64,000 nt of DNA from Nicotiana tabacum (Eukaryota; Streptophyta; Magnoliopsida; Solanales; Solanaceae): assembly GCF_000715075.1 (NCBI RefSeq), contig NC_134087.1, positions 154,987,436-155,051,435 of the forward strand, read 5' to 3'. Under the pieces are notes generated by a model. It was given only the letters and a program-made list of their open reading frames with translations, ran no database searches and was not told the origin of the DNA. Position numbers and translations under genes: made by a program. Below, piece by piece: positions 1-13,030 of the stretch (position 1 is its first letter; each line of letters opens with the position of its first letter).

Positions 1-1152
1 GGCTCGATCCCGCACGCAAGTATCTGATTTCAAGTGTTGACTCTCATTCCAGATTTGGCGAATCTTTGCTTCTGGGAACTGTCCGTTAGGACTTATCTCA
101 ACTGCTTGAGCGCTAAGATCTTCCTCATGAGGTACTGTCTGGCATCTTCCGAACTGTCTCAAAACTCGACCGGGTGCGTAAGGTTGAATGCTCTTAAGCC
201 CCATCAGTAAGAAATGAGTTTTAGCTGCCGACGTATATAGGATCTCATCAACAGGCAACCATCCCAAAGTCCATTGTATTTGGCTGGCAGTAAGAGCTTG
301 AAAGAACGAGGTCCATGCCAGGACTCTTTTGGGCAAAATGATCTCTTTGGTTCTCGTGTAAGATTCTTCTATGCGGGTTTTTTCCGGGGAACCATAGCTT
401 AAAATCTCGGGATGATGGCAGAGGTGCTCGGTCATCCATATCTGTAGGAGCAAGTTACAACCTTCGAAGAAACTTTCCCCAGCTTTACAAACTGTAAGAG
501 CCCGAAAGATGTCAGATACCACCATTGGCGCGAGAGTACTGTCACTTTGCGTGAGTAAAGTGCTGACGACCCCAGATATCTTCAAATCAATGTTTCCATC
601 TTTCCTTGGAAATACCAGAAGGCCCAGGAACATTATCATGAACGCTACCCGTCTGTGCTCGTCCCACTTCTGACGAACTCCTTTGCTGCATAGTTTGTTG
701 ATCGGATTATTGAATCCCCCCTCATGACCGTACCTATCATATATGAAGCATGGAGTACAAAATTCGGCTGCCAGATTCGGGTTGTGGACTGTTCTAGGTA
801 TTTTCAATGAATCCAGGAACCGATGTACCGTGACGACTCTTGGGGCGACCAAGTATTTTTCCCTCAAGGGAAGATCAGTATTCCCGATGTATCAGGCCAT
901 TTCTTCTAAAGTCGGGGTGAGTTCAAAATCAGAGAAATGGAAAACATTGTGCGCCGGGTCCCAAAAGGTAACCAAAGCTCTTACGATATCTCCCCGAGGC
1001 TGGATCTCCAATAATCCCACAAGACCTTTCAGATATTTCTTAACCTCATTTTGTCCTTCAACACCTAGATCATTCCACCATAGCCGTAACTTGACAGGGA
1101 TTTTGGTCATTATTGAAAAATGTTCATTTTGCATCGTGCTCATCCTGCACAT
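1..1152 (-). pseudogene. Ogre ORF1, plant-mobile-domain-like protein, one in-frame stop, partial
   Basis: One reading frame stays open from the ATG at 1152 to the window edge (384 codons) apart from a single TGA at 892-894. The N-terminus holds LRLWWNDLG, then RGDIVRALVTFWDP and FSDFELTPTLEE, followed after the stop by YIGN and much later a VDEILYTSAAKTHFLLMGLK-type block. This is the protein commonly found as the first ORF of Solanaceae Ogre-like elements and resembles the plant mobile domain (PMD/aminotransferase-like) family; its biochemical role is unknown. The TGA replaces what is normally a glycine codon in relatives as I recall them, so one GGA-to-TGA change would explain it. The recent-looking frame suggests this copy decayed only lately. 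The C-terminus is outside the window. Confidence 0.7.
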
Positions 1153-2484
1153 TTATTAAGGTGATTTTAACAAAAATGGCTGACTCAAAAATATTTTTAC
1201 AAAGGGAAACAAGTTTGAACACGGCCTTTAAACACTTCGGGGATGAAGATTTTAAGGCAGTGTGGGTCTATTGGATAAAATGCTAAACAAGACCCAAAGG
1301 TAGCTATTTATGCAAAGTCAGCCTTCCGGCGTCCCTTTCGGGAACATTCGGCTATTTATGACAAAACAGCGTCACCCGATTTATTTACGACTCTCTTTTT
1401 GTTTTTGTTTTTTTTTTATTTTGGCTATTTTAGCAAAAAATGGGGGTTGAACCCGACGAGGGTTGCCTACGTATCTCACATCCGGTGAGAATCAAACCGG
1501 CGTAGTTCGGGCATACCGTGAATAGAGAAAAATAAATAAATCTAGAAATCAAAAATAAGTATTTTTATTATTTTTTGAAGAAAGATAAAGACTAAAGAAA
1601 AATATATTTTTTTGCAATATTTGGACTATCAGTCTGAATTTATAAAAGGGTACTACAAAAGAAACAACATATTTTTTTTTTGAATTATGAGTTTTCCATT
1701 TTTTTTTACTTTTAAAATAAATATCTTTCTTTTTTTTTTATTTTGAAAGTGAAAGAAATTTTTTTTTTATATATACCCTTTTTTAATAATTCAAACTAAG
1801 AAGACAAATTTTGTTTTTATTCTTTTTATTTTTAGAAAAATTCCGGTGAGGTCTTGACAATACTTGAACATTGGTTTTATTTTTCAAAAATAAGTAATTA
1901 TCTCCCTACGCTGCTATTTTCCTCTTTTTTTTTAGAAACCGGTCAGCATGCGGAACCGAAGCAAATAAATGCGCAAAACAAATAGGATGCAGCAGGGTGG
2001 TCTTTTCAATTCAGGTTGCCTGTCCTAGACGGACCCAACCCCTGTGTTGAGCCCCCTAAGTCAAATGCAACATGATGCAAATAAACGTTCCTACTAGGGA
2101 TCCGGCATGAAATTTCGTTATACTAGGCTTAAACCTTGGTATTTGTTCTAGACTGTGTACCCGAGCGGACCACTCGAGTCGAGGAGGGGGCTACGTACCG
2201 GGGACCCGCGAGATCGTCCGGCTTTGTAACTTGTCCAACCTCTTTCTTATTTCAGGTATTGACACTAACAGAATAGGGAGTCTCGACCAGCGAACTTCTC
2301 CCCGGAGGTAAGAAGAGAAGGGTTTCGGCACAGTTTATATACAGTTCAGATAATATCAAAGCGGTAAAAGACAACATTTAGCACGTTACGCAAAAACATG
2401 TAATAAATATCAGATAATAAAGCAAAATATAACAATTATTCTAAGCTCGAATTCTTGAACCCTGAACCAGTGGTTCTGGGTTTT
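1153..2484 (-). other. Ogre 5' leader (untranslated) between primer site and ORF1
   Basis: No convincing ORF. It contains a T-rich tract on the plus strand (about 1380-1900) and a GC-richer block at 1446-1512 around GACGAGGGTTGCCTACGTAT. Its position between PBS and ORF1 makes it the leader where packaging or dimerisation signals would lie, but none is recognised. Confidence 0.55.
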
Positions 2485-2502
2485 TCCCCAGCGGAGTCGC
2501 CA
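2485..2502 (-). promoter_or_regulatory. Ogre primer-binding site (PBS)
   Basis: The minus strand reads TGGCGACTCCGCTGGGGA, four bases after the end of the LTR. The TGG start is the complement of a tRNA CCA tail. This sequence matches the tRNA-Arg-type PBS reported for Ogre/Tat elements as I recall it; the tRNA identity was not checked. It fixes the element's orientation and shows that 2507-6522 is the 5' LTR. Confidence 0.8.
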
Positions 2503-4480
2503 GAGCTGTCACACCTCCTTTTTGCGCGCCCGGCCCCGATGGGTTAAAATGCGCGGGTGGAGTTTTTCCAATTTAAGTGACAATATTCGAAATGGGATTA
2601 TTTATTTAAATTCAGAGTCGACACTTGGGAAAGGTTTGGCTTTTGGTGTCCCAAGTCATCGGTTTATCTTGAATCCCAAATCGAGGAAATTTTAGACTTT
2701 TCCAAATGAAGTCTGCGAACCAGAAATTCTAAGTAAGGAATTCTGTTGACCCGAGGGAAGGTGTTAGGCACCCTCGAATCCCATGGTTCTAGCACGGTCG
2801 CTTAAATTGTTATAATGGCTAAATATCTGATTTAAATACATGTTGTGACTTATGTGCTTTTATTAAGTTTAAACCGCTTTTATTATTATCATTTATTTTT
2901 GTAGAATTGCAACGTCGTGAAAATGCATCTCGAACCACGTCACAATCAATGCACCCGTAGTTGTTAACACATTTTGACTCCGTTGAGACTTGGATTTGGG
3001 TCACATCAATGTGCACCCGATTTTAAGAATATAATTTACTTAAAGTCGCGCCTAAAGAATTTAAACGCGTTATTATCTTTGGGGAAGGCAGTGGAATTCA
3101 CTAAACAGTCCGTCCCAAACTCTAAATATTTATCATGGTCAATTATTGAGGGCCCCGTAATTTGCATTTTTATTTGGCGAGGCTCGTCTCATTATTTTAG
3201 AAGGGTATCCTACAGTGACTACATTTCTATTATTTTTGTTTCCAGAGATAGAAGAATGAAAAATGTATGCTAATTGAAGTATATGCTTTGGCCTAAATCA
3301 GACTCCTATCAATTTCTGATTAATTACTTATAAAGTAAAAAAAACATCATGTCTTACGAAAATGCTTTGATCGAACAAAAGATTACATATGAGATTGATG
3401 AAATGCAATACTTAATCCGAACATTACCTACGAAACGATTTCTTGTGGAACTTAACTGAACTTATTTGGGCTAGATTAAAGGACAACTGGTAAAGTAAGA
3501 TGTTTTAATTTAACAAGGAATCATGTACGAGCTAACGAAATACAACACTTAATCCGAACACTTCTCGAGTTGAACTTAACTAAACTTATGTGGACTAATC
3601 TTAACTAAAAAAAACTAAATGAAACAGGAACAGTATTGTATAAGGTCGAAGTATACATGCCCATATTAACAAACAAACTACCGAGCCAAAACACAACAGG
3701 ATAAACTTAGTCGAATATCAGTACATACTTTTGAACTGTTGAATTATAAACTAATCAATTTTCACAGGCCTGTTAATGTACTATGAATATTACAACAAAT
3801 ACTTGAACTTCTTCAACCTTTTTCATTTCATGCTTTCAAACTGTTTCAATTACATCAATATGGGACTTGAAATGTGTACCTGAAAATGCTGAAAATGCAA
3901 AGGAGAAAGGAGAAGAAGATGGGGGAATCAGCAGCAGCAAAAAGCAGAATTAACAGAAGCAGCAGGACAGAAATGCAGCAGCAATAGTGAGCAAGATAGC
4001 AGCAGCAATCAGAACAGCACAACAGAAAGGATTCTGTTGTGAGATGGAACTAGAGTTGAAGAAGAAACAGCCAAATGAAACAGCACACAGTGTGATGGCA
4101 ACAATACTCCAGACAATCCAATTCCGGAATATACCAAATGCAACAAAACACTAACAATAATCTCGATTGAAATTTAGAAGAAGGAACACTGCCTAACGTA
4201 TTGACAATGAATGAACTTCAGACAAACAAGACCAAGTTTCTGATTTCTTAATCTGTTTTTTTTCTCTTTCTTGCTCTCTTTCTATTCCTGCCAACTATTT
4301 CTTTTTCTTTTCTATCCTCACAATGTATGTATTTCAAGCTTTCTCTTTCAAATACTCCTCACAGTGTATTTTTCCCTCTCCCTGTATTTTGCAGATCTCC
4401 CTAACCTCTAACTCCCTGGGTCTCCTTTCTCTCCTTTTCCTCTAATTCTCTCTTCTTCCTTCAGCTCTCCAGGTCCAGTC

Positions 4481-4490
4481 CCTTTTATAA
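4481..4490 (-). promoter_or_regulatory. Candidate TATA box of the Ogre LTR
   Basis: The minus strand reads TTATAAAAGG within a GC-richer setting, followed downstream by a purine-rich 5' leader-like segment. Position inside the LTR fits a U3 promoter. This is motif recognition only. Confidence 0.45.
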
Positions 4491-5307
4491 GCCTCAACAC
4501 CACCCCTTTTAACAGCCTGTTTTAGAATATCACAGTACCCTCCCATGTGCCTTCCATTTTCAGTTCCACTTTAGTTAATTAGGTATAAAAACCCCATCAT
4601 TCCCTGGCAGATTTAACTTTTCCATTTTATTTAACTAAAAGCAAGTATGGGCAGTAGAATATGTTGACAGCATATGCTGTCAAACCATTTTAAAATTAAA
4701 CAAAGACCTTTATGCAGGCCACAGGCTGTGCACAAAACACATGAGGTGCACCAATGCACATGTTGTGCACGAGTGCACATGCCTTCCAATTCAGAATTTA
4801 AACACAAACAATCCTTTTTACATTACTGATCAATTCAAACAGCCATAAGTAAACAAAAACTGGTTCTTAATTGACTCAACACATGCTTAGCAGAAGTAAG
4901 TCGGTTTGTTATTGTTCGGATAGCTGAAACTAATTGACGACACATGTCGACTCGACTATATTAGCATTAACATACTCAATCGTAGCCAAAAATCAGACAT
5001 TTAAACAGTATCGATACATGGTTCGAATTATACTGACTAAGCAGAAATGCACTCGAGGAGTCAACTAGTCAGTACAAATTTGGAATACAACCAATACACA
5101 TGTCTTATCAGAATAGGAGGGGTTCAAACAAACACAGTGGTTCAGGCAAAGTGGACAAACAGAAGTTGGTAAAATTAAAACAAATATGAACAGACCTTTT
5201 TTAAAAACAAATTACACGGACTAAAACAAAAATAAAGAAAAGAAAACAAAACTCACCTCAAATCTTTGAAAAATCAAAACCTTGACTCGGATTTGGACAG
5301 ACCTTTC

Positions 5308-5381
5308 TTAAGGCTGAATGGACTTTAATCGAAGTGTTTCTCAGATGAGAAACACTTTGATTAAAGTCCATTAGGCCTTAA
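5308..5381. repeat. 35-bp-arm hairpin in the Ogre LTR
   Basis: The left arm 5308-5342 pairs with the right arm 5347-5381 at 32 of 35 positions, with a 4-nt loop AGAT. It lies in the minus-strand upstream (U3) part of the LTR. Confidence 0.85.
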
Positions 5382-5952
5382 TCTCTTCGGTTGAACCGGT
5401 ATGAACCAGTGACGAAGAACTACAAAAATTTCCAAAACTCAGATCCGGGATTCAGGCTTCCCTGGTCAGATTCGGACCAAACCAAGTATGGTTTGGTCAC
5501 GAGGGGGGTCTGGGGAGTGTCTGGTGTGAAGCTGGGGTTGGTTGGGGTAGATCGAGTTTTGACTCGAATCTTCAAATGAAGATTCGAGGACCTGGAGGGT
5601 GATTCGAACTAAACGGTTAACAGGTCTATATTCAGGATGGTGAGGGGGTTCTATGGTGTTCAGGGCGAGGTCACCGGCGTTCATGCCGCCGGTTTTTCAT
5701 GGTGAAGGGTACAGGGGCGGCTCTAGGGTTTGTGGGTTTGGGTGAAGACGACGAGGCTGGGGTATTGGATAGGGGGGTAGGGTACGATTATGAACTTATA
5801 TAGTTAGTGGGTGGACGAATCTCGACCGTTAGATCAATTTAGATCTACGGTCTGGATCTGGTGGTTAAGTGGAACGGTGTCGTTTCAAGTGTTGAGGGTT
5901 TGGGTTCGGTCCGGGTGTAAACGGGTCGGGTTCCTCAGTGGGTTGTGGGGAA

Positions 5953-5997
5953 GTGATCTTGGCCGTTGATCAATCTGAGATCAACGGCCCAGATCAC
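5953..5997. repeat. 19-bp-arm hairpin in the Ogre LTR
   Basis: Arms 5953-5971 and 5979-5997 match at 18 of 19 positions around a 7-nt loop; the core is GGCCGTTGATC. A weaker related hairpin with GACCGTTAGATC lies near 5821-5856. Confidence 0.8.
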
Positions 5998-6522
5998 ACT
6001 GGACTAAAACGTCGTCGTTTGGGCGTCCTGGGTATCAGGTGGTCTGGACCGGGCATGCCTGGGTTTTGGGCTGTTTGTTTAGGCCAATTTTGTTAAAATT
6101 GGCCCAAGTCCGGAAGAAGAAAGGGACCTTTTCTTTTCTTTTTTTTTATTATTTTTTATTTCTTTTCCTTATTTATTTTAAAAACAAAACTAAACAAAAA
6201 ATCAAAAATTAAATACACACTCAATACAATTATTCGCACACACACTAAAATATTTCAAAACAAGTAAAATCAAACAAAACAAAATCACGGACAAAGATGC
6301 CTGTTTATGCCTTTCTATTTAAACCATGTTACGGTTCAGATTATGCATGACACGTACACATTTTTTTTTAATTTTGTTTTAATAAAGTAAATAAATAAAA
6401 ATGGGTCAAAGTCACAAATAAATCAACAAAGTTCCGCACAAAAAATCAAAAATTGTACAGCAGGACCAATTTTTATTCTTTTGGAGCGACTGTCACGCAA
6501 AAACAAAAATCGCGTGCTCACA

Positions 6523-7357
6523 GTGCCGATCAGAACTCTTCTTTTCAAGGCACTTCAAACAAAGAAGTGGCTTACCTCATTTAAAAGGAGCATTTCTGCT
6601 AGCACCCTTGAACAAATATTTTGTTGTAACAATTCTGCAATGATACCACAAGGGAAAAATTAAAATAACTTAAAACCAAAACATGACAAATTGTGTTGCA
6701 GCCATAGGAAGGAATCACATATCAAAGAGACAGCGGGTGCCCAACGATGTTAGTCTTTTGGTTTCTTTATTTCCTAAATAGATTATGTATTTCGCTTTAT
6801 TCATGTGTACCAATTTTACCGTTAATAGGCACTTCAAAGAATCCATTCATCCTCAAAAATACCGAAAAACATGTACCTAAGTATCTATCTCTAAACATAG
6901 CAACGATTGAAATGCATGCACAGATTTTTAGATACTCAACTAATTTCAGAACGGAAAAAAGGAATAAAACTCACCAAAAATCAAAAATCATAGAGTCACC
7001 AACATACTGGAATCAAGGAGCTAAGACAAAAATAGGAGAAAGAAGGAAATAACATATTAGGGATTAAGAAAAATTAGACGAAAAGGGAGAGAAAGTTGTA
7101 AGGGGCTGTTGGGAAAAAAAACAAACCCAAATTAGTATCCATCAGCTGGCACCCAAATTTCACGTTGTTTGGAGATGGATACCCAGAGCTTCACATAGAT
7201 GTATTCTTTTAGCCTCCATTTGTTGTTTGGCAGGAAGAGTTCTCGAAGAAATGGGCATGGAACCTGAAGATAAGTGGAGAAAGTGGAAGCCAACTGTTTT
7301 TAACTTTATCCAAATGACGGTTTTACCCTTCGTGTCCAAAACAACTTTCACTTATTA
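6523..7357. other. Low-copy-looking flank between Ogre and LINE
   Basis: This stretch shows no clear transposon domain. On the minus strand it holds a possible short exon (6576-6634), a pyrimidine-rich block (7040-7110) like a plant 5' leader, and otherwise AT-rich sequence. It could be a remnant of a host gene interrupted by the Ogre insertion, or a filler fragment. Short ORFs here do not resemble a known family. Confidence 0.4.
6576..6634 (-). other. Possible internal exon of an unidentified gene
   Basis: The minus strand shows a polypyrimidine-poor but AG-ending acceptor (TCATTGCAG), 59 nt open in one frame (two leading bases plus 19 codons), then a good donor GAG/GTAAGC. The open frame reads LLQQNICSRVLAEMLLLNE. 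I do not recognise the protein. A 59-nt open frame is easily found by chance, so this is weak. Confidence 0.22.
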
Positions 7358-10300
7358 TTATATAGTTATATTAAGGAAAATGTGCATAATGGTCTCGTCC
7401 TCAATCTTGCACATTGGACAAATAGCGTCAATATTCATACCAATTTACCTAAGATAAGATTTACATGGTAGTTTATCATGAAAACACCTCCACATAAGGG
7501 ATTTTATCCTTTTAGGACAGTTGAGATGCTAATTATATAGTTAAATTAAGGAAAATCTGCATAATGGTCTCGTCCTCTCTTGCACATTGGACAAGTAGTG
7601 TCAATATTCATACCAATTTGCCTAAGATAAGATTTACATGGTAGTTTATCGTGAAAACACCTCCACATGAGGGATTTTATCTTTTTATGACAGTTGAGAT
7701 GCCAAATCCAATTGAAATCTTGGTTAGTTTGCTCATGACCCTCAATGAGGCTGTAACATGATTTTATAGTAAACATGCCATTGCCACTAAGTGACCAAAT
7801 AGAAATGTCACGAGTAGTATTATATTGGGGGAGATTTATGGTTATAGTGTTATCAGTAATACAAATGGGGAGGTCAAAAGTCAACTTAGAGAAATTCCAT
7901 AAATTTTTCTTCCTTTTATCTCTAATTTTTAGATTGTGATCATTCTTGTTGAGACGCCCTTGAATGGAATTTCTTAGATAAGGAGTGTTAGGAATCGATC
8001 TGGAATTTCAAATGTCAATAATAGACCTATCATTAATAGTCCAAAGGATCCCTTTATTATAATAGTACCAACCTTTTGCAATAGCACTCCAAATAAAAGA
8101 AATGTTAGCTTTCCTGGCTTTCGTAGCATGATTAGCAATAAGGAGCTTGGACCAAGGAGAATGCGGAAAGTTTAGTAGTCTCCATGTAAGTCTTGTAAGG
8201 AGGAACAAATTTTTGACTTAGCATTCTTGATTCTTAGACCCCCATTAGATTTACTACTAGGAACTACCTTCCAACGAAGCAAGTGGAGTTTCTTATTACT
8301 TTCAGTGCAACCCTATATAAAATTCCTTTGGTTTGATCAATAACATTCAGAATTCTTTGTGGGAGAAGAATATATTGCATGTCATGATTGGGAATAGTAT
8401 TGAGTGTCGAGGAAACAAGAGTAGTTCTACCGGCCATACTTAAATACTTTGATTTCTAGTTAGATAATATGATGCGCATATTATCAAAAGTGAATTGATA
8501 ATCAGTGGCTTTTGGCTTCTATCGCAAAATAGGATAGCCAAGGTATTTACCAAAGCTGTCACTGATTCTCATATTGAACAATTTAGAAATATACTTGGCA
8601 GTGTCGTTCGGACAATTTTTGGAGAAAATAATTTTAGATTTGGAATAATTTATCTTATGGTCTGATAAGTCACAGAACATATCGAGACAACTAAGGATAG
8701 TGGTTCATGGGGTATTATTGACCTTAGCCATAAGAGTGAGGTCATCTGCAAATACGAGGTGTGAAAATGAAGGACTTCTATTGTTGAGGCATATATGGTC
8801 CCAATTCCTAATATCTACTTGATGACTAATGTATCTAGACAACATTTTCATACATAGTATAAAGATATACGGAGACATAGAATCGCCCTATCTTACACCT
8901 CTGCTAGGGCTGAAAAAGTTAATTTTGGATCCATTTACTAAGATGAAGATTTTACTAGTAGTAATATAGGTCATGATCAGCTTTGTAATCTTAGGGAGGA
9001 ACTTGAAATATCTAAGGGTTCGATAACCGAAAGACCACTCAAGCCAATCAAAGGATTTTTCTAAATCAATTTTAAAGATCATAAAAGCTTTGGAACCCTT
9101 AAAATGATTGAATTTAGAAAAGATTTCCTGAATAATGATAGCATTGTCACAAGCCCTTCTATTTTTCAAAAAACTGGCTTGGAAGGGACTAATGATATTA
9201 TCTAGAAAAGGCTTGATCATGTTAGAAATGATCTTAGTGATAATTTTGTAAATAATATTACATAAGCCTATGTGTTTAAAGTTTTTTAGGTTATTAGCAC
9301 TAGGAATTTTAGGAACGAGACATATGTAGGTATTGTTGATAGATTTAGGAAAGGACTACGTAGCGACAACATTGTGGCAAAATTGTAGAATCGATTGTCC
9401 CACCACTTTCCAATATTTTTGAAAGAAGAATGGGTGTAAGCCATCAGGACTAGGAGCTTTAAAAGGTTTAAAGGAAAAACAGCCCTAATGACTTTATTAT
9501 CCAGTAGGGGATAGTCTAATGAAGACAGATCTAGATTATTCAAAGAGACTGGGTCATTAAGGATTTTTGACCAATTTGTTTGGAGATGACAGGTTGTGAA
9601 TATCTCTGAAAAGTAATTCAAAGTGTGATCCTTCAAGGAGTTGTGATCATCAATCCATTGACCTTTGTCATTTCTAAAATAGGTAATATGATTTCTTCTT
9701 CTCCTATTAGTGACAGTAAAAATTTGGTATTAGCATCACCTTCATTAATCCACTTGATTCTAGATCTAAGTTTCCAGTAGTCTTCTTCTAGCTTAAGGAT
9801 ATTATTGTAGTCATACATTAGATCTTGTTCTAGTTGTTAAAGAAATCTGCTAGTAGGAAATTTAGGAGAATTCTGGATACCATTAAGTCCAGCTAAAAGT
9901 CTCTCTTTTTTTGTGAAAGAGATCACCAAAAGTTTTTCTTTTCCATTCCAAAATATCGTTTCTAAAAGATCGAGCAGCATCACACCTGTCTTTATCTTTC
10001 CAACTAGAATTAACCACATTAATGAAATCAGGATGTGATCACCAAATTGTCTCTAACCTAAAAGGTTTCTCGTAGTTCCCATTAGGCATAAAGTTCAACT
10101 TGATCAACAAAGGTCTATGGTCTGAGTGAGTTTTGGGCAGGTGGGTAACTGGGGCTTCAAGAAAAAGAGTAACCCATTTATTGTTACAGAACACTCTATC
10201 TAATCATTTCATAATTAGACTTTTCCTCTTTTTCCTATGATTTGACAAAGTGAATTTACTCCCCTTAAATCCCAAGTCAAAAAGGTTACAATAATTTATG

Positions 10301-10801
10301 CTGGACCATAGTTTGCATGACCTATTGAGACTAACAGGTTTACCAATAAATTTCTCCTTAGCCATTAAAATGTCATTAAAGTCGCCCTTACTAACCACGG
10401 GCCTTTATAGGAGTCATAACTATTTTCCAAGTTCTTCCAAAGTAGATTTATGTTAGCATTACTAGTACTAGTGTAAATGGAAGGAAAAAGCCAAGAGTAG
10501 CATTTAGGAAGTAACTCAACCATAGCATGGATTTCCTGATCTCGCCTAATAGAGTTTTTGACAGTGACCATATTGTGATCCCAGAGAATAACCATTCCTC
10601 TAGATCTTCCCTCTGCGGGGACCTCTATCATATCCATAAAATTAAAATCATTAAGAAGAGAGGTGTGAGTAGCCATCTTAGTTTCAAGTAAAGTAATCAT
10701 GTAAGGCCTATGGGTGTCTATCATAACTCTAAAGTTCCTACTGAAGTTGTCATTGTAGCACCCCTAGTGTTCCAAATGATAATAGTTGTAGAGCTATTCA
10801 T
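7358..10801 (-). pseudogene. LINE ORF2: endonuclease, reverse transcriptase, zf-RVT
   Basis: The ORF2 start is near 10801 with IIIWNTRGA, the usual opening of the apurinic endonuclease (EEP) domain. It continues after a frameshift with ITLLETKM, GMVILWD and GDFNDIL (about 10724-10204). The reverse transcriptase runs about 9640-8650: QASFLKNRRACDNAIIIQE, then KIDLEKSFDWLEWSF, and the catalytic box VFADD at 8741-8755 (normally Y/FADD). The zinc-binding region (7884-7546) contains WRCFHDKLPC and CPMC. The protein nicks target DNA and copies LINE RNA by target-primed reverse transcription in intact relatives. At least five breaks interrupt this copy, so it is inactive. Confidence 0.85.
7362..7705. 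repeat. Tandem duplication of about 174 bp at the LINE 3' end
   Basis: The segment starting TATAGTTATATTAAGGAAAA near 7361 is repeated from about 7535 (TATAGTTAAATTAAGGAAAA), both running through ATGGTCTCGTCCTC, CACATTGGACAA and TTACATGGTAGTTTATC to GACAGTTGAGATGC. The copies differ by scattered changes and a 2-nt deletion in the right copy that shifts the ORF2 frame. Confidence 0.85.
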
Positions 10802-11045
10802 CTTGGGATTTGGGTTCTGTACGTTTACACTCCCCTCCTCCCCCGTAGGAGAAGATAGGTTTTTCCATGGGCATTGTATTATGATTATTACCAACTTTTC
10901 TACTATTAGATCTTGTGGTGTCTTTTTGTTCACTGTGCACCTGTATAGTGTAATTGGACAACTGAAGACATGCCTCGCATCGTGCCTCGCCTTGAAGGGT
11001 GAGACTTTGACTTCGTTTATGTTTAAAAACTTGATTCTCAAACCC

Positions 11046-12924
11046 CTATTTGGAGGAGGTATAACCTCTGATTCCTCCATTACATTTTCTCTTGGTTCTT
11101 AAGCATTGGATGGTGGATGGAGCTACATTTTCATGGGGGCCGGGTTGTCGTTTTGTTTCTGAGTCTATGCCAAGATGTTCTAGGCATCCCAAGTTATGAG
11201 AAGTGGGAATATATTGGCGGGGTCCTTTAATGGTAATGGATTGGGGTCCTTCGGTAGGAATGGGTTGAAGTGAGTAGGAAGGTTCCAAGGGTTCTGTATG
11301 TTCTGAATTAGAATTGTGTTCATGTTCGTGACTAGAGGATTCAAAAGAGTGTTTAGATATCGTGCTAGACACTTGCTTAATATCAAACAACACTTGTTCA
11401 TTGCTAGGATTATCAAGAAATAAGTGTTCTTGAGTTGGAGGGATGTTAGCCTTGTAGGAAGTAGTGTCCATATTATCATTATTAAGAGTAATAATCACGT
11501 TGTCGATCCTATTTTGAGAAGCATAATTGGTTTGGTCCAAATGATTTTTATCCCTATTATCATTGGGCGTAGTATTTGCATTAGTAGTACGACTAAGTTT
11601 GTCATTGTAGAATCCAGCCACGTGGTTGTTATTCTTATATTGTGTGTCCTGCCAGCTTGAAATGCATTGATTGGTTTCATTAAGTGGATTTGCCTTGTGA
11701 GTGGTATTTTCCAAAATAGTGGGCTGGTTATTAGAAGGTAATTTAGAATTATTATTTTTATGATGATGATCAGAATTAGAAGAACTAGAAATATTAGCAG
11801 GGATTGAGTGAGATTTCCTTATACCTATATCATGTACTAGGAGAGGAATTTTTCTTTTGTATTTTAGTTTTTGAGTATTGAGATACTTACCTGTGGTAGA
11901 ATCAAAGATTTTGACAATAATACCTGCATCATGTATGTTCCGGATTGATTCGGACTTTGTTCTTGGAGGATTCTTCTTTCTTTTCGAGAACACCACTGTC
12001 TTCCATTTTCACCATCTATTTCTCTTGACATGATTTGGGGAGAGCTTTGTTTCAATGTATTATTTCTTGATTTCTCTGGAACATAGTAGGGATACTAGTG
12101 ACCTAATCTTCCACATAGTTTGCATAGGAAATTGTCACTCTCATATAATATTTGATGTTTATGAGAACCAATGAAAATATATGACTTCACTGGCTGATAT
12201 AAAGAGACTTTCACACAAAGTCTTGCATAGCGTCCTCTCAAGGTTGCTGATGTACATGTATCAACCTTTAATAAATGCCCATTTTATTACCCATTTTCAT
12301 TAATATAGTGGTATCATAAAACTCAGTTGGTAGTTGTGGAAGACGCACCTATACAGCGGCAATTTGCTGTGTTGTCTGAGAAGCAACAAAGTTTGGTATC
12401 CATTTTTGTACTGAGAGGAAACACCCATTTATGAACCAGGGGCTATCGTGTAATGCCTTGTTCATATTTTACTCTGTACCAAACTTTACTATGTAATAAT
12501 CAACACCCAAGTCAATTAATGAAAAAAATTTCTTTAATCCTCCGTAAGTCTTGAATTTTCTTGTGAAGATAGTTATGGAGGATACGCTTACCCATTAATT
12601 TAATAATTACTAAGTACATCCAGGGATGATAGTCCAGTGCATATCTTCAGCAGATAAGGTGACCATGTAATCTGTATTTTTTTATTCATCTCCGCCAATA
12701 TCTTTATTATCTAGCTCATGTATCTCCATAGGTGCGATTGGATCCTCAAAGCATTCCATAGAGATAAAGTTCGAGTGCGTATCTGATAGTAGTTTGTCTT
12801 TGAAAGTTGGAGTAGAGTCATGTGTAGCCATGTGGCTATTGTTGGTGGATATATGATTGTTAACATCTGGCGGTTTAGGAGGGATTTGAGTTGTTTGTTG
12901 CAAAGATGGTTGAGGATTTTGCAT
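11046..12924 (-). pseudogene. LINE ORF1, RNA-binding nucleocapsid-like protein
   Basis: The N-terminus starts MQNPQPSLQQ at 12924 and has a proline/asparagine-rich leader. Between about 12640 and 12060, in broken frames, comes a DUF4283-like region (AVWVRLPQLPTEFYD-type residues), then a zinc knuckle CKLCGRLGH near 12100. A 316-codon hydrophilic C-terminal part follows at 11996-11046, rich in Asn, Ser and His. This architecture is typical of plant L1 ORF1 proteins, which coat the LINE RNA. Frameshifts near 12640 and 12060 split it. Confidence 0.75.
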
Positions 12925-13030
12925 TCTTCAAGTATGAAATGGAGGAATGGTAGTAGGATTTTAGAGAGAAGATAGACCTTCTCTCTCTAGGAATCTCGCC
13001 TTTTTTTTTCTTCTTCACTTAGATGAAAGA

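Larger units (their letters stand above)
1..6522 (-). mobile_element. Ogre/Tat-lineage Ty3/gypsy retrotransposon, 5' part, cut by the window edge
   Basis: Reading right to left, the element has a 4-kb LTR (6522 to 2507), a primer-binding site, a long leader and a first ORF that runs off the left edge. The LTR starts TGTGAGCACGCG and ends GGAGGTGTGACA on the minus strand, and the same two termini recur in the LTR at 51927-54436. Very long LTRs, an extra ORF upstream of gag, and a primer site beginning TGGCGACTCC are known traits of the Ogre/Tat lineage. Gag-pol and the 3' LTR lie outside the window, so completeness and target duplication cannot be judged. Confidence 0.85.
2507..6522 (-). repeat. 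Ogre 5' LTR, 4016 bp
   Basis: Bounded by TGTCACACCTCC at 2507 and GCGTGCTCACA ending at 6522, giving TG...CA termini in either reading direction. The right-hand part of the LTR at 51927-54436 aligns to 2507-2815 in reverse orientation (shared blocks around CACTTGGGA, GTGTTAGGCACC and TCTAGCACGGTCGC). It contains a TATA box, two long hairpins and a T/C-rich stretch (4240-4450). The flank beyond 6522 should carry one copy of the target duplication; the partner is outside the window. Confidence 0.82.
7358..13030 (-). mobile_element. L1-type LINE retrotransposon, decayed
   Basis: Minus-strand order is ORF1 (DUF4283-like plus CCHC knuckle), then ORF2 with endonuclease, reverse transcriptase and a C-terminal zinc-binding zf-RVT region: the layout of plant L1 LINEs. 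Several frameshifts and stops break both ORFs. No poly(A) tail is seen at the left end, so the 3' end is truncated or eroded, and I could not define target duplications. The 5' edge is approximate, placed just upstream of the ORF1 leader. Confidence 0.85.
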